A DNA stretch of 64,000 nucleotides from Drosophila miranda (taxonomy: Eukaryota; Arthropoda; Insecta; Diptera; Drosophilidae). Below, one piece after another: positions 45,630-56,243 of the stretch. The notes beneath the pieces are model-generated. The model was not told the origin of the DNA. It ran no database searches and was given only the letters and a program-made list of their open reading frames with translations. The translations under genes and the position numbers were made by a program. Each line of letters begins with the position of its first letter. Position 1 is the first letter of the stretch. The stretch is from the NCBI RefSeq assembly GCF_003369915.1, contig NC_046677.1, positions 29,840,913 to 29,904,912 of the forward strand. The letters run 5' to 3'.

Positions 45630-46809
45630 TTAATTAACAGACGACTCGGAAATGGCGTAACAGAAGCCCGAGCCAGCTCCGGCCAACTTCACGCGTCCCG
45701 GGATTTCCACGAGTGTAGGGCTGCATCTGGAAATTGATCGAAAATTGAATTTAAAGCCAATCCACTGGCAGAAGGGAGATTCTTACACATTCTCTGTACT
45801 GTTGCTGCCACAGTTTCCGTGCTCGTTCCAGCCCCAGGTGTAGATCTCGCCGGCTGTGGTCCGCAGCAGGCCGTGCTCTGCCCCCATGTGCACGCGAGCA
45901 GGCGTCTGGCCGTCGGGCAGTCGGAGGCTCAGTGGCTGGGGCACCGCCTGCTGCTCGCTGATCGAGCCCGTGCCCAGCTGTCCGTAGCAGTTGCGGCCCC
46001 ACATGAGGATCTCGTTGTTGCGGAGCAGCGCCGCATTGTGGGTCCAGCCGACGGCCAGCTGCCGCACGTCCTCCTCGAAGAGGAAGGCGTTGGACTGGCC
46101 GAACTTGTTGTCGCCCAAAGACAGAATCCGCTTGGTGCTGCCGCCCTCCTGGGTCAGGTCCACGCACTTGAGCAGCATGTGGTGCTGGCCGCTGGAGAGG
46201 GCCACGATGCGCAGCTCGTTCGGATTGTGCACCTGGATCTTCATCGTGTTGCAGCGGTGCAGGGTGGTGGCCGTGATGTCCAGCTCGATGGGCGGGGGGT
46301 CCATGACGCGCAGCCGCCCGAACACGTAGATCTTGTGGTCCTGCGTGAGCACTGCGCAGTGGCGCAGCCCGAAGCTGATGGCCAGCGCGGGCTCCTCCTT
46401 GGGCAGCCGCACGGGGAGGGGCCGACGGACGGCCATGAACCCGCGCTGGCAGATCCCCAGCTGCTGGAAGGCGTTGGAGCCCCACACGAAGAGTCGCTTG
46501 GTCAGGGTTATCCCGCCAGAGATGTCCCAGCCGCAGCTAACCGTTTCAATGGGCACCTCCTGAAAGAATCGAGAGGTGAAAGTGGCCTTTGATGGATGGC
46601 AGCGTTGGTGTCACCTCAAAGTACTCTGAGGGAATCATCTGGAACTCGTTGTGGCACTCCTCCGTCGAGTCCAGGCCCAGTTGTCCGCGATTGTTCCAGC
46701 CGCAGGCGTGCACCCTTCCGCTCGTGTCCAGGACGAGTACGTGCCCCCCGCCGCCGCGAATGCAGCGCACCAGCTGGGGGGCGAAGGAGTGTCTGGTCAG
46801 GCGCTGCGG
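45630..46809 (-). pseudogene. SERGEF: SERGEF copy B, 5'-truncated
   Basis: Exon 4 (45,630-45,726), exon 3 (45,787-46,559) and partial exon 2 (46,615-46,809) are present, cut at the same base as copy A and followed by the same repeat sequence. The identical junction shows that both come from one duplication event rather than two independent breaks. Confidence 0.9.
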
Positions 46810-47686
46810 CCTACGCGTCTCGCTTTCTGTTCAATTTTTTTTGTCGTCTTAGCTCCGCGTTCTTTGGCCGCAAAAAGCAGTAAAAAGCTTATACAAATCG
46901 CAAAATATATTCGCGCTATTTGTGTTAGTGCAGTGCAGTGGGAAATATCCAAAATCCTGGCTCTAAAGTGTTTTTTTTTTAAACTAAAAAAATGGCATGC
47001 CTGATGGTTGATGTGTGGAAATGTGCAGTGCAGCAAGTGGCTTATACATATGTATGCACATATTAATGTATATCTAATACACCTACATATGTGCGTGCAT
47101 ATGTATGTACATATGTATATTTTGAAAGCTGAAAGCTTTTCATTCGATCTCGAGGTTGCCTTGCCCTTCGTTCGCCATGGCATACGTGCCAAATGCACAT
47201 CTATCGCTCTCTCTTTCTAACACTGCAGGAGAACTAGGCGCAGACAAGAAGCAGATCAAAAAGGAAGAGTAAGAGAGAGCGCTGCCAATAAGGTAAGAAA
47301 CTCTCTCTTTTGTTATGCGTGTGCTCTTATTGGAAACGGCTAAAGGGGTGAAAATCATGCGAAAAATTGAATTTGCTACGGAAATCTCACCACAGAAATA
47401 TGAGCGCGGGTCTTGTTCTCTTTTTTGTCATAGGAACAATAAAGGGTTTGGAAATGGACATAAAAAAGGGAAAGAAAAATTAATGTAATAAAGATGACCA
47501 AAGACAATTTATTACTTTGTTTTTCCCCATTAGGCAAATGGGGAAAAACAATGTACTCGTAGTAAGCCATTTTCCAAGAAAAGAACAATTTCCCAATGTA
47601 ATTTTAGTATGGGCCTTGTTACACCTTGAACTGGAACTTAATTGGATGTACTTAGCATAGAATAACAATTTAACAAGTATTACTGG
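46809..47686 (-). repeat. partial repeat family 2 at the B/C junction
   Basis: Same truncated repeat as at 36,054, joined to SERGEF exon 2 at the same base. Confidence 0.85.
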
Positions 47687-47915
47687 ATAATTCTGTACAA
47701 TTTCACCATGTTTGTGGCTTTTCAAAAAAAATTTGTTGAGTTCCTGGAGCCACTGGTCCCTGATTCAAGCGGCATCTGCTGCAGTTTCCACATTTGGGAC
47801 TCGGGTACCTCAACATTTGTATGTTTATGCTTTTCAAGCTCTCCCTCTTTCTCCATGACCTTGTTCGAATTCAAGGTCAATCTACCCTTCCGCAGGGAGT
47901 CAACTTTTAATTGAA

Positions 47916-47926
47916 GATAAGATAAG
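47916..47926 (+). promoter_or_regulatory. paired GATA sites upstream of P1 (unit C)
   Basis: GATAAGATAAG, as in units A and B. Confidence 0.55.
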
Positions 47927-48351
47927 AACATTAGTTTTCAGACCATATTTATCTCTGCAAATTGATTTGTTTACCATACAATTATGACCTCTTCCTTATC
48001 AATGAAGCCCAGTCCGAAAAGTGCAATTGTTTCTACAATTTTTCATTCAAAATCCGTCATTTAGATTCTTGGAAAGCCCAGTGTCTGCGTTTAATGGTTA
48101 ATATATTTTTTTTGTTTATTTTTGGCACGTCTGCGATTCGTGTAAACGATCGGCATGGACAATCGATCACATGAGATATCTTTTTCCAGTAAATTTTATC
48201 TATCGGTGATCCATTGCGGCCGGCTTTGCCCTTGTCATGGGGTCGAGCCAATAAAAGGCCGTTCCCTGGGGGTGTCTTCAGCAGTCCGGCCCCTGACACT
48301 AAAAGGGCATCATCGAAAAGACAGTTTAACGAGAATCTAAAAAGGAATAAA

Positions 48352-49557
48352 ATGTTCAAGTGGTTTGTGCTACTGTGTGTACTGGCGCTGGCCAGTGCCG
48401 AGCTGCAGAGGATCAAGATCCACAAGAGCGAGCACAAGAGGAGTCGCCAGCATGTGAAGCAGGAGGTGCGCTCGCTGAGGCACAAGTATCAGCAGCTCAT
48501 CGAGAACTACGTGGTGTACGACTACGGACAGCCGGACTACGGAAATGATTATCCGTCGAACAGCGAGCCGGACTACACCACCGAGGAGCTGGGCAACTCG
48601 ATGAACATGTACTACTACGGACAGATCAGCATCGGCACTCCTCCGCAGTACTTCAACGTGGTGTTCGACACCGGCTCCTCCAACCTGTGGATACCCTCGG
48701 CCCAGTGCCTGTCCACGGACGTGGCCTGCCAGCAGCACAACCAGTACAACGCCAGTGCCTCGTCCACGTATGTGGCCAACAGCCAGAACTTCTCGATCCA
48801 GTACGGAACGGGCAGTGTGACCGGATACCTGGCCACGGATACTGTGACCATCAACGGACTGGCCATTGCCAATCAGACCTTCGGCGAGGCGGTGTCGCAG
48901 CCGGGCAGCAGCTTCACGGACGTCGCCTTCGATGGGATCCTGGGAATGGGATACCAGACGATAGCCGTGGACTCCGTGGTGCCGCCGTTCTACAACCTGT
49001 ACGAGCAGGGGCTCATCGATGAGCCGACCTTCGGCTTCTATCTGGCGAGGAACGGCTCCTCCGAGGAGGGTGGCCAGCTGCTGCTCGGCGGCGTCGATGA
49101 GACGCTGATGGCCGGCGATCTCACCTACGTGCCCGTCTCCCAGGAGGGATACTGGCAGTTCAGCGTGGACAGCATCTCCTGGAACGGCACGGTGCTGTGC
49201 GACGGCTGCCAGGCCATTGCCGACACGGGTACCTCCCTGCTGGCCTGTCCCCAGGCGGTCTATACCCAGATAAATCAGCTCATTGGGGCCGTCCTCATCG
49301 AAGGCAGCAACTACATTCCCTGCGCCACCTTGGACTCCCTTCCCGTGCTGAGCTTCAACATTGGGGGCACCACCTTCGACCTGCCTGCCTCTGCGTACAT
49401 CAGCGTGTTCCACGACGAAGGCTATACGTCCTGCATGTCCACCTTCACCGAAATCGGCACCGACTTCTGGGTCCTGGGCGATGTCTTCCTCGGCCAGTAC
49501 TACACGCAGTTCGATTTTGGCCAGAATCGCGTGGGTTTCGCTCCTTTGAGCAACTAA
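48352..49557 (+). CDS. P1 copy C: pepsin-like aspartic protease, 401 aa, whole
   Basis: The protein appears identical to copy B: signal peptide [16 protein letters not shown], both DTG motifs ([20 protein letters not shown]), flap YGTGS and all pepsin cysteines. I noticed only silent change (for example a CCT for CCG in the GTPP motif). B and C thus give two working doses of this gene beside the broken copy A. The TATA-like AATAAAAGG lies at 48,250, and P2 follows after 179 bp. Confidence 0.95.
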   Translation: MFKWFVLLCVLALASAELQRIKIHKSEHKRSRQHVKQEVRSLRHKYQQLIENYVVYDYGQPDYGNDYPSNSEPDYTTEELGNSMNMYYYGQISIGTPPQYFNVVFDTGSSNLWIPSAQCLSTDVACQQHNQYNASASSTYVANSQNFSIQYGTGSVTGYLATDTVTINGLAIANQTFGEAVSQPGSSFTDVAFDGILGMGYQTIAVDSVVPPFYNLYEQGLIDEPTFGFYLARNGSSEEGGQLLLGGVDETLMAGDLTYVPVSQEGYWQFSVDSISWNGTVLCDGCQAIADTGTSLLACPQAVYTQINQLIGAVLIEGSNYIPCATLDSLPVLSFNIGGTTFDLPASAYISVFHDEGYTSCMSTFTEIGTDFWVLGDVFLGQYYTQFDFGQNRVGFAPLSN

Positions 49558-49682
49558 GTTTTGTTCTTCTTCGAGAAATATGCAATAATAAATGTGGAAT
49601 GCCCTCCCCCGCACCCCCGAAATATGTTTCTTGACGCTATCACGTGTGAAATTCTTGGCCCAACGGTGCACGGCCAGAGCGG

Positions 49683-49698
49683 CTATAAATACGTGACC
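49683..49698 (+). promoter_or_regulatory. core promoter of P2 (unit C)
   Basis: CTATAAATACGTGACC, with the full leader retained. Confidence 0.8.
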
Positions 49699-49736
49699 GA
49701 AGGGCGGTCACACATTGAGTCGACAGCCGCACCGCG

Positions 49737-50963
49737 ATGGAGGTGAAGTGGAACTGCTGTAAACTGATGCTAATACTGGCCCTCTGCTCATTGGAGGTGG
49801 AGTGTCGGAGGCGCCTGAAGGTGGGCAGACGCCGGAATCCCCAGGCGAGTCATCTCAATGTGCAGAACGAGCTCAAGTCCCTGTCGATAAAACACAAACT
49901 GAATGCCACCACAACAGCACCAGAGACAGCAACAGCAACAGAGACAACAAAGGACTCTGGCTCGATTGGGACTAGATTGGGGAATGCCTTCAACACGGAG
50001 TACTATCTGCCAGTGACGATTGGCACCCCGCCGCAGGAGTTCATCCTGCTGATCGATACGGGCTCTGCGAATCTCTGGGTGCCCTCCAGCAAGTGTCCGG
50101 CCACGGTCAAGTCCTGCGTGAGCCACAACCAGTACGACTCAAAGTCCTCGCGCTCGTATGTGGCCAATGGCACGGCCTTCACGATCGAATACGCCTCGAA
50201 GTCGCAGGGAGGAGTGGCGCTCTCGGGCATCCTGTCGCAGGACACGGTCACCATAGCGGAGCTGGCCATTCAGAGGCAGGTCTTTGCCGAGATCACCGAA
50301 CAGCCAGAGGCCACGTTTCTCTCCTCCCCCTTCGACGGGATGTTGGGTCTGGGCTACGCGAGTATCTCGATCGGCGGGGTCACTCCGCCGTTCTACAACC
50401 TGGTGGCCCAAGGGCTGATCAAGCACCCGGTCTTCTCCATCTATCTGAACAGGAACGGCACCAATGCCACAGACGGGGGCGAGCTAGTTCTCGGCGGCAT
50501 TGATGCGACACTCTTCAGCGGCTGCCTCACCTACGTCCCCGTCTCCCAGCAGGGATACTGGCAGTTCGTGATGACCAGTGCGGTGCTGGGCGGGAAGACC
50601 TTTTGCACCCACTGCCAGGCCATACTCGATGTGGGCACTTCCCTGCTGGTGGCTCCAACAGCCGCGAACAAAAAGATCAACCAGTTGTTGGCTGTGCTCA
50701 ATCCGCAGGACACGAGCGGCGTTTTTCTGGTCAACTGCTCGACGATAGCCAGCCTGCCGACGATGGTTTTCACCATTGCCCGAAAGGAGTTCCCCCTGCA
50801 GCCATCCGACTATATTCTGCAGTACGGGGAGACGTGTGTCTCGAGCTTCACCAGCCTCGCGGGCAGTGACCTGTGGATACTCGGCGAGGTCTTTATGGGC
50901 GCCTACTACACGGTCTATGACATGGGCTACAATCAAATTGGACTGGCCACGGCTATGCATTGA
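49737..50963 (+). CDS. P2 copy C: pepsin-like aspartic protease, 408 aa, DTG/DVG
   Basis: Whole, with the same signal peptide, linker, LIDTGSANLW and ILDVGTSLLV as copy A. It differs from A by Ser to Arg in SKSSRSYVANG, just before the flap, and Ile to Asn in TAANKKINQLL after the second catalytic motif. Both lie on surface-type segments, so function is probably kept. AATAAA-rich 3' DNA follows. Confidence 0.93.
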   Translation: MEVKWNCCKLMLILALCSLEVECRRRLKVGRRRNPQASHLNVQNELKSLSIKHKLNATTTAPETATATETTKDSGSIGTRLGNAFNTEYYLPVTIGTPPQEFILLIDTGSANLWVPSSKCPATVKSCVSHNQYDSKSSRSYVANGTAFTIEYASKSQGGVALSGILSQDTVTIAELAIQRQVFAEITEQPEATFLSSPFDGMLGLGYASISIGGVTPPFYNLVAQGLIKHPVFSIYLNRNGTNATDGGELVLGGIDATLFSGCLTYVPVSQQGYWQFVMTSAVLGGKTFCTHCQAILDVGTSLLVAPTAANKKINQLLAVLNPQDTSGVFLVNCSTIASLPTMVFTIARKEFPLQPSDYILQYGETCVSSFTSLAGSDLWILGEVFMGAYYTVYDMGYNQIGLATAMH

Positions 50964-51557
50964 ATGGGAATTGAATTGATGCCAAATGAATGTTAGGGTA
51001 TCCAAGTGCTTGCGCATTGTATAGGAAATTTGAGTTGGGAGATGTCTAAATGTACTCAAATATATTCATAAATAGTGTCCAATATAATAATCAATATAAT
51101 AGAATACAAATATAATAATAAATAATGTTTAAAAGAAACTAAAAAGCTTTAGGGGTCCGATAATCAAATATAGAGCATATTAAAGTCTAAGCTAAGTCCT
51201 ACAATGCTCTAAACTGTGCTTTTAGTTCTCATAAGGAGTTTAGTGTTTCGTGCACCAACCCCTGGCTCACTCGCTTCTCTTCGTTCGGCTTAATCGCTTT
51301 GTTCGGTTCTCTCGCTCCGTTTCGGCCGCGTCCACTCGCTTTGCTCGCACGGAGCGCAAATATGAGTACAAAATTTGGGACTTTTTTATATAATTGAGAG
51401 ACTTAGCACACAGCACCACCCTATAGAAACTATATTACTCGATAAATCACATAATGAGAACCAAATTATGTGTGTTTTCGGCACATGGCACGGCCTTACG
51501 TGCGAATGTTATGCCACCAAATCCAGCTTTTGGCCCGATAAAGCCCTATTCAAAGAC

Positions 51558-51563
51558 TATAAG
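51558..51563 (+). promoter_or_regulatory. TATA element of P3 (unit C)
   Basis: TATAAG, 45 bp before the start codon of the only intact P3. Confidence 0.55.
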
Positions 51564-51602
51564 TACTGCAGCGCGGACTGGAGGTTGAGCAGAGTTTCGA
51601 AC

Positions 51603-52766
51603 ATGAATCGACGTGTGGTTATCCTGCTGCTCTGTGCGTTCCTCTGTGCCAGTGAGGCGTTTCACAGAATTGCGATGCAGCGACACAGGCACCGCAAGCT
51701 GCCACATGGCCGACACCTGTGGGCCAGTCGGAAGCACATGCGACGCAAGTTCGGAATGCCAGCAGTAACGACTCAGAGCACCACCAACACGACCACCACC
51801 AGTGCACCTGCAGAGGCCATCGAACCGCTCTTTAATGCGTTTCAAACCCAGTTCTACGGACCTCTGTTTGTCTCCGATCAAGCGTTCACCGTGCAGTTCG
51901 ATACGGGTTCATCGGATCTATGGATTCCCAACTCCAACTGCAGCACCTGCATCAAGGAGTGCGGCAACGCTGTGTTCCAGGCGGCCAAATCGAAGTCCTT
52001 CAAGGCCAACGGCACCTCCTTCAGCATCACCTACGGAGTCGGAAAGGTGAGCGGCGTGACAGCCTCGGAAACGGTGTCCATTGGGCAGATCTCGATAAAG
52101 GACCAGGGTTTCGGGCTGGTCAGCCAAACGGACACGTGCAGCAGCTTCGATGGGGTCCTGGGCTTGGCGTATCCCAGGGCTTCCGTGACAGGTGCCAGGC
52201 CTCCATTCTATCAGATGATCGATCAGAAGTTGGTCGATAGCTCGATATTCTCGTTCCACCTGAAGAGCGGCGACGGGGGATCGCTGATCTTGGGCGGCTC
52301 CAACTCGAGCCTGTACCACGGCTCGTTGACCCACGTGAACGTAACCCAACAGAAAATGTGGCAGTTCACGATGGACTACATTGGTTTCCCCTCGAAGAAG
52401 TGTCGTCGCTGCAACAGCTGCAAGGCCATCATGGACTCGGGCACCTCTCTGATAGTGGGACCCACCGAGGACATCACGCAGCTGAACACCAAAATCAGGG
52501 CCACCTACAATGCCACCAACGGCATCTGGCAGGTGCCCTGTGGGCGAATCAGCTATCTGCCGGTCCTGGAGCTCGGCATCGCCGGCAAGAAGTTCCAGGT
52601 GCGGCCACAGGAGTATGTGATCGCCTACGAAGGGGATGTCTGCATCACGGGCTTCATGGACTTGGCGGGGCTCAATTTCTGGATCATCGGAGATGTCTTC
52701 TTCAGGGAGCACTATGTGTCGTTCGATGTGGAGCAGAATAGGATTGGCATTGCCAAGGCCAAGTAG
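51603..52766 (+). CDS. P3 copy C: pepsin-like aspartic protease, 387 aa, only intact copy
   Basis: An intronless secreted A1 protease. The signal peptide is MNRRVVILLLCAFLCASEA. The propeptide is very basic and His-rich (HRIAMQRHRHRKLPHGRHLW), with a Thr-rich linker. The catalytic motifs are normal (QFDTGSSDLW and IMDSGTSLIV) and the flap is SITYGVGKVSG. Extra cysteines (NCSTCIKEC and KCRRCNSC) suggest additional disulfides compared with P1. The frame is also open upstream to 51,375, but only the start at 51,603 gives a signal peptide and follows the TATA box at the right distance. Codon TCA after DTG is the residue changed to stop in A and B. One other difference is Gln for Pro (PPFYQMID). 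Confidence 0.94.
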   Translation: MNRRVVILLLCAFLCASEAFHRIAMQRHRHRKLPHGRHLWASRKHMRRKFGMPAVTTQSTTNTTTTSAPAEAIEPLFNAFQTQFYGPLFVSDQAFTVQFDTGSSDLWIPNSNCSTCIKECGNAVFQAAKSKSFKANGTSFSITYGVGKVSGVTASETVSIGQISIKDQGFGLVSQTDTCSSFDGVLGLAYPRASVTGARPPFYQMIDQKLVDSSIFSFHLKSGDGGSLILGGSNSSLYHGSLTHVNVTQQKMWQFTMDYIGFPSKKCRRCNSCKAIMDSGTSLIVGPTEDITQLNTKIRATYNATNGIWQVPCGRISYLPVLELGIAGKKFQVRPQEYVIAYEGDVCITGFMDLAGLNFWIIGDVFFREHYVSFDVEQNRIGIAKAK

Positions 52767-52810
52767 AAAGGAACATAAATTTCTGTTAGATTTCTAGAAA
52801 ATAAAGTTGG

Positions 52811-53590
52811 AATTTTGTGGTGGATATATCGTATATATAGGGGCACTATTTGGGCTACTTTTGGTACATTTTGGAAGGTGTTCTATCAATGTCTATAAAG
52901 TACCCAATAGCTATACTATATAGTATTTGGTTGTGTGCCTATGTTCGGAGATCTTCAAACTGTGTTCCTTCTTTCACTCATTCCTCGTTTATGATGGATA
53001 TTCTTAGCCAATTTTGGACATCTGTGGGTATATATATAATTTGTTTAGAGATTCTTTGGGCAGTCTTTAATTTTGGATTTAAATATTACATTTAATTTCC
53101 CTTTCTTTACACTTATATTTATTTTTTAAAGGCCTTTCACTTTTTTGTATTTAACATTTTATTTAGAATGGTTGCTTCTCTTTGTTTTTTAAATGTTTTG
53201 TATACAGTATATATGAAGTGTTTGTATGGAAGGATGTTATGTTATAGTATATATGGAGAAAATCGTTATCTGGTGCAGAATATTCATAGAAAATTCAAGC
53301 ACTTACAAATGCAGAATGTACTGGTCTTTTAAATTTTTTTTTCTATTGAGAAATTCGTATTTTTTAATTGATTTTAAGTTTGATTTGGAATGAGCAATAT
53401 TCGTCAAGGTCTGAACTCTTTGCTGGAAGTTCTACGATTTATATGAATTTATTTTGTAAGACAAAACAATTTGATTTCCCGCTCTAGGAATGCTGAGGCT
53501 TTTCTTTAAGAAGAGAGAATCTGTCTCTCGTTTTGAAGACCACTTTAAATTCGAGCTTTCGTAAAATTTAGAGTATACATTTTCTGTGTA
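52811..53590. other. AT-rich spacer, unit C
   Basis: Same noncoding spacer as in A and B; no gene seen. Confidence 0.55.
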
Positions 53591-53600
53591 TTTCTGTGCC

Positions 53601-55243
53601 TTAGAAATATTCTTTTTGTTTTTGTGGATGCCTTTTCTGTGGTCCGAAATGTGGTCCCTTGCCATTGGTCCCGTAGATGCCGCGTACTGTACGGTGCTGT
53701 TGCTGGTGCTGATGCTGCTGGTGGTGGCGAATCTGCTGCAGTTGTATCTGATGCAAGGTCACCTGCTGTTGCAGCTCGATATTGGCGTACATCATGGCAG
53801 TGGCGGCGACACCAGGATTGGCCACCGAGTGCTGTTGCTGCTGCTGCTGGAGAGCTACCTGCTGCTGTTGCTGCTGCTGGAGAGCCGCCTGCTTCTGCTT
53901 GAGAACCGCCTGCTGCTTCAGAGCCGCCTGCTGCTGCTGCTCCAGAGCCGCCTGCTGTTGCTGCTGGAGAGCCACCTGCTGCTGCAGGAGAGCCGCCTGC
54001 TGCTTCAGATCCGCCTGCTGCTGCTGCTTCAGAGCCGCCTGCTGCTGCTGCTGGAGAGCCGCCTGCTGCTGCAGGAGAGCCGCCTGCTGCTTCAGAGCCG
54101 CCTGCTGCTGCTGCTTCAGAGCCGCCTGCTGTTGCTGCTGGAGAGCCACCTGCTGCTGCAGGAGAGCCGCCTGCTGCTTCAGAGCCGCCTGCTGCTGCTG
54201 CTTCAGAGCCGCCTGCTGCTGCTGCTTGAGAGCCGCCTGTTGCTGCTGGTGGTGGTGCTGCTGCTGCTGCTTGTGGTGGTGTTGCTGCTGCTGCTGCTGT
54301 ATATTGGCCTGATTGAAATTCATGCCCAAGAGCTCCTGGTAAATGTGTCCGATGGCCATTTCCGTGGCACTGGGCAGATGTCCATGGGCGTGCAGGCCAA
54401 TGTCGATGCCAGCCCCAGCTCCAGCCAGAGCTGCTGCCTCGGCTATGACCCTGGGCAGTGTCGCTGGCGAATAATGACGCGGATGATGCTGCTGCTGTGG
54501 AAGCAGCGCTGCAGGTCCTGGCTGATTCGCGGCCTTGTGCTGCGGCTGCTGGGACATTGCCATGCCGCCCATTCCGGATGAAGAGGGTCCCTGAAATACG
54601 GATAGAGTTGGGGTTTTCCTCAGAACAGCTAAGAAGGAGGGCATATTGGGCATATTCTAGCCAACGAATCATCGATTCCTAATTCATTGAAAGCCTAGAG
54701 CACCACTTACCCCCGAGTAGCTTTGGCCGGATACTCCGGCCGATCCAGCCGCAATCTGACTGGAGATTTGGTCGAAGCCCGGCGGCGGTTTTTTGGTCTT
54801 GTCCTCCTCCAAGCCCATGTAGTTGGCGCCAAACAGCGAATAATTCTCGGCCGCCTTGAAGTACTGGGCGGAGCCGTTTTCCGGATCCTTGCTGTTGTCG
54901 CCGTAGAGAGCGCGCTCCACTTCGTGTATAAAGTCCGAGGCGATCTCGCTCACCGCTAGAGCCTCCGCCAGGGCCTCGGCACTCATCGGAGCATCCTCCT
55001 CCACGTGGGGCAGGGGCTTCTCGGGCGGCTCCCAGACCCCAGGGGTAATATCATCGATGGTTGGCTGCCAGATGCGCTTGGCCAGCTGGCTCGAAACTTT
55101 GCCTAAAGCGCGAGACAAACGCTTGGATTATATTTAGTTTAGAGGATTCATTGGTACACACCCTCAGAGGCAGCAATCGCATCGTCCTCATCGTGCTCAT
55201 CGTCATCGTCCAAATACTTTGAGTTGAAGCTATTCTCCGACAT
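53601..55243 (-). CDS. Gln-rich protein, copy C, shortened repeat and altered C-terminus
   Basis: Exons on the minus strand are 55,243-55,162, 55,102-54,711 and 54,590-53,601. The repeat tract is shorter than in A and B by many QQQQAALK units and carries an added HHHKQQQQHHH stretch. A deletion of about 30 bases near 53,640 removes the normal end (GPPHFGGRK and its stop), so the frame runs on to a new end, GPQKRHPQKQKEYF. The acidic N-terminus is as in A. No premature stop is present, so it probably still makes a protein, about 487 aa long. Confidence 0.78.
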
Positions 55244-55753
55244 CTTTTTGGGCGAGAAAGAAATGAAAATGTTTATTGGAAAGAAACACCGCTGAACGAG
55301 AACCTTCACTGCTTCGAGCGAAATGGAAGTAATCGGATCCCAGTCGTCTGTTCGTTTGTTTATGGCGATCGGTTGCACAAAAAAAATTGATTTATGGGAA
55401 ATTTATTTTATTTATGCGTAGTGGTCTACTAATACACGCTGAAGTTTCTCGGAATTACTGCCCGACACAGCCGCCTACCACGACAGTGCTGCCCAGTCAG
55501 AGGTCGTGGAGGCTTGAGTGGTGTGTGTGCGTGTGTGTATCAGTGGATGAACTATTGGCAGCACTGGTTAATCTTTTTGTGTATTGGTGAACGAAAAATG
55601 CCGGCATACACATGCCCACAGAAGTCTTAAAGTGAGACTTCTGCGGATCGAAGAAATATCAATCCAATCCATTGCATTTTGCGCAGAAGAAGCGATGTCT
55701 CACTTTGGGCCAATTATTTAAGGGAGATAGTTCTCTGCTCTGAGGCATCTATC

Positions 55754-55912
55754 ATGGAACACGAGTGTGTAGAGGCCGGTGCCGCAAATATTTCGAATAT
55801 TTCATTGCACTTTGATGATTCTCCATCGCCATTTGCACTTGTTGGCTTCAAAAACCATAAGCGCCCTCAAATTCATCCACTAATTGCCTGGCAAGCCGCA
55901 CATTTCGAATAA
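55754..55912 (+). CDS. small ORF, 52 aa, copy C, function unknown
   Basis: Same 52 codons and overlapping polyadenylation signal as copy A. Confidence 0.3.
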   Translation: MEHECVEAGAANISNISLHFDDSPSPFALVGFKNHKRPQIHPLIAWQAAHFE

Positions 55913-56084
55913 AATCTATAAAAATCTACCATTTACCATATTTACCTTCTTTTTCTGTGGAAAAGATTAAGTTTTTGAAAAACAAAGCACTTTATTTTCA
56001 CTGTAAAATGGCAAATAGTATTTGCAACGAAAATTCCGCGGAGTTCAAGTAAAGCTGCTGAAGGTTGAAAAACTTCATTGTTAC

Positions 56085-56092
56085 TATCGATA
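56085..56092 (-). promoter_or_regulatory. DRE motif TATCGATA (unit C)
   Basis: As in unit A. Confidence 0.5.
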
Positions 56093-56243
56093 CATCGATG
56101 TTTCTTCAACTATCGATGGAAGAAAGAGCGCCAACTGCTTGGGTTTGATTATTCGTACAATTTTGCTCATGATCCGACATCAAATACCTCAATTTCGATA
56201 TTCCGTTTAGTATTTTTAAGCATTTTTAACATTTATTATAAAA

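Larger units (their letters stand above)
36054..46808 (+). repeat. tandem unit B (10.76 kb)
   Basis: Second unit, same orientation and gene order as A. Distinguishing marks are a 28-bp deletion at the P2 start, a 24-bp in-frame deletion in exon 1 of the Gln-rich gene, the P3 nonsense codon shared with A, and a SERGEF gene cut at the same base as A. Confidence 0.93.
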
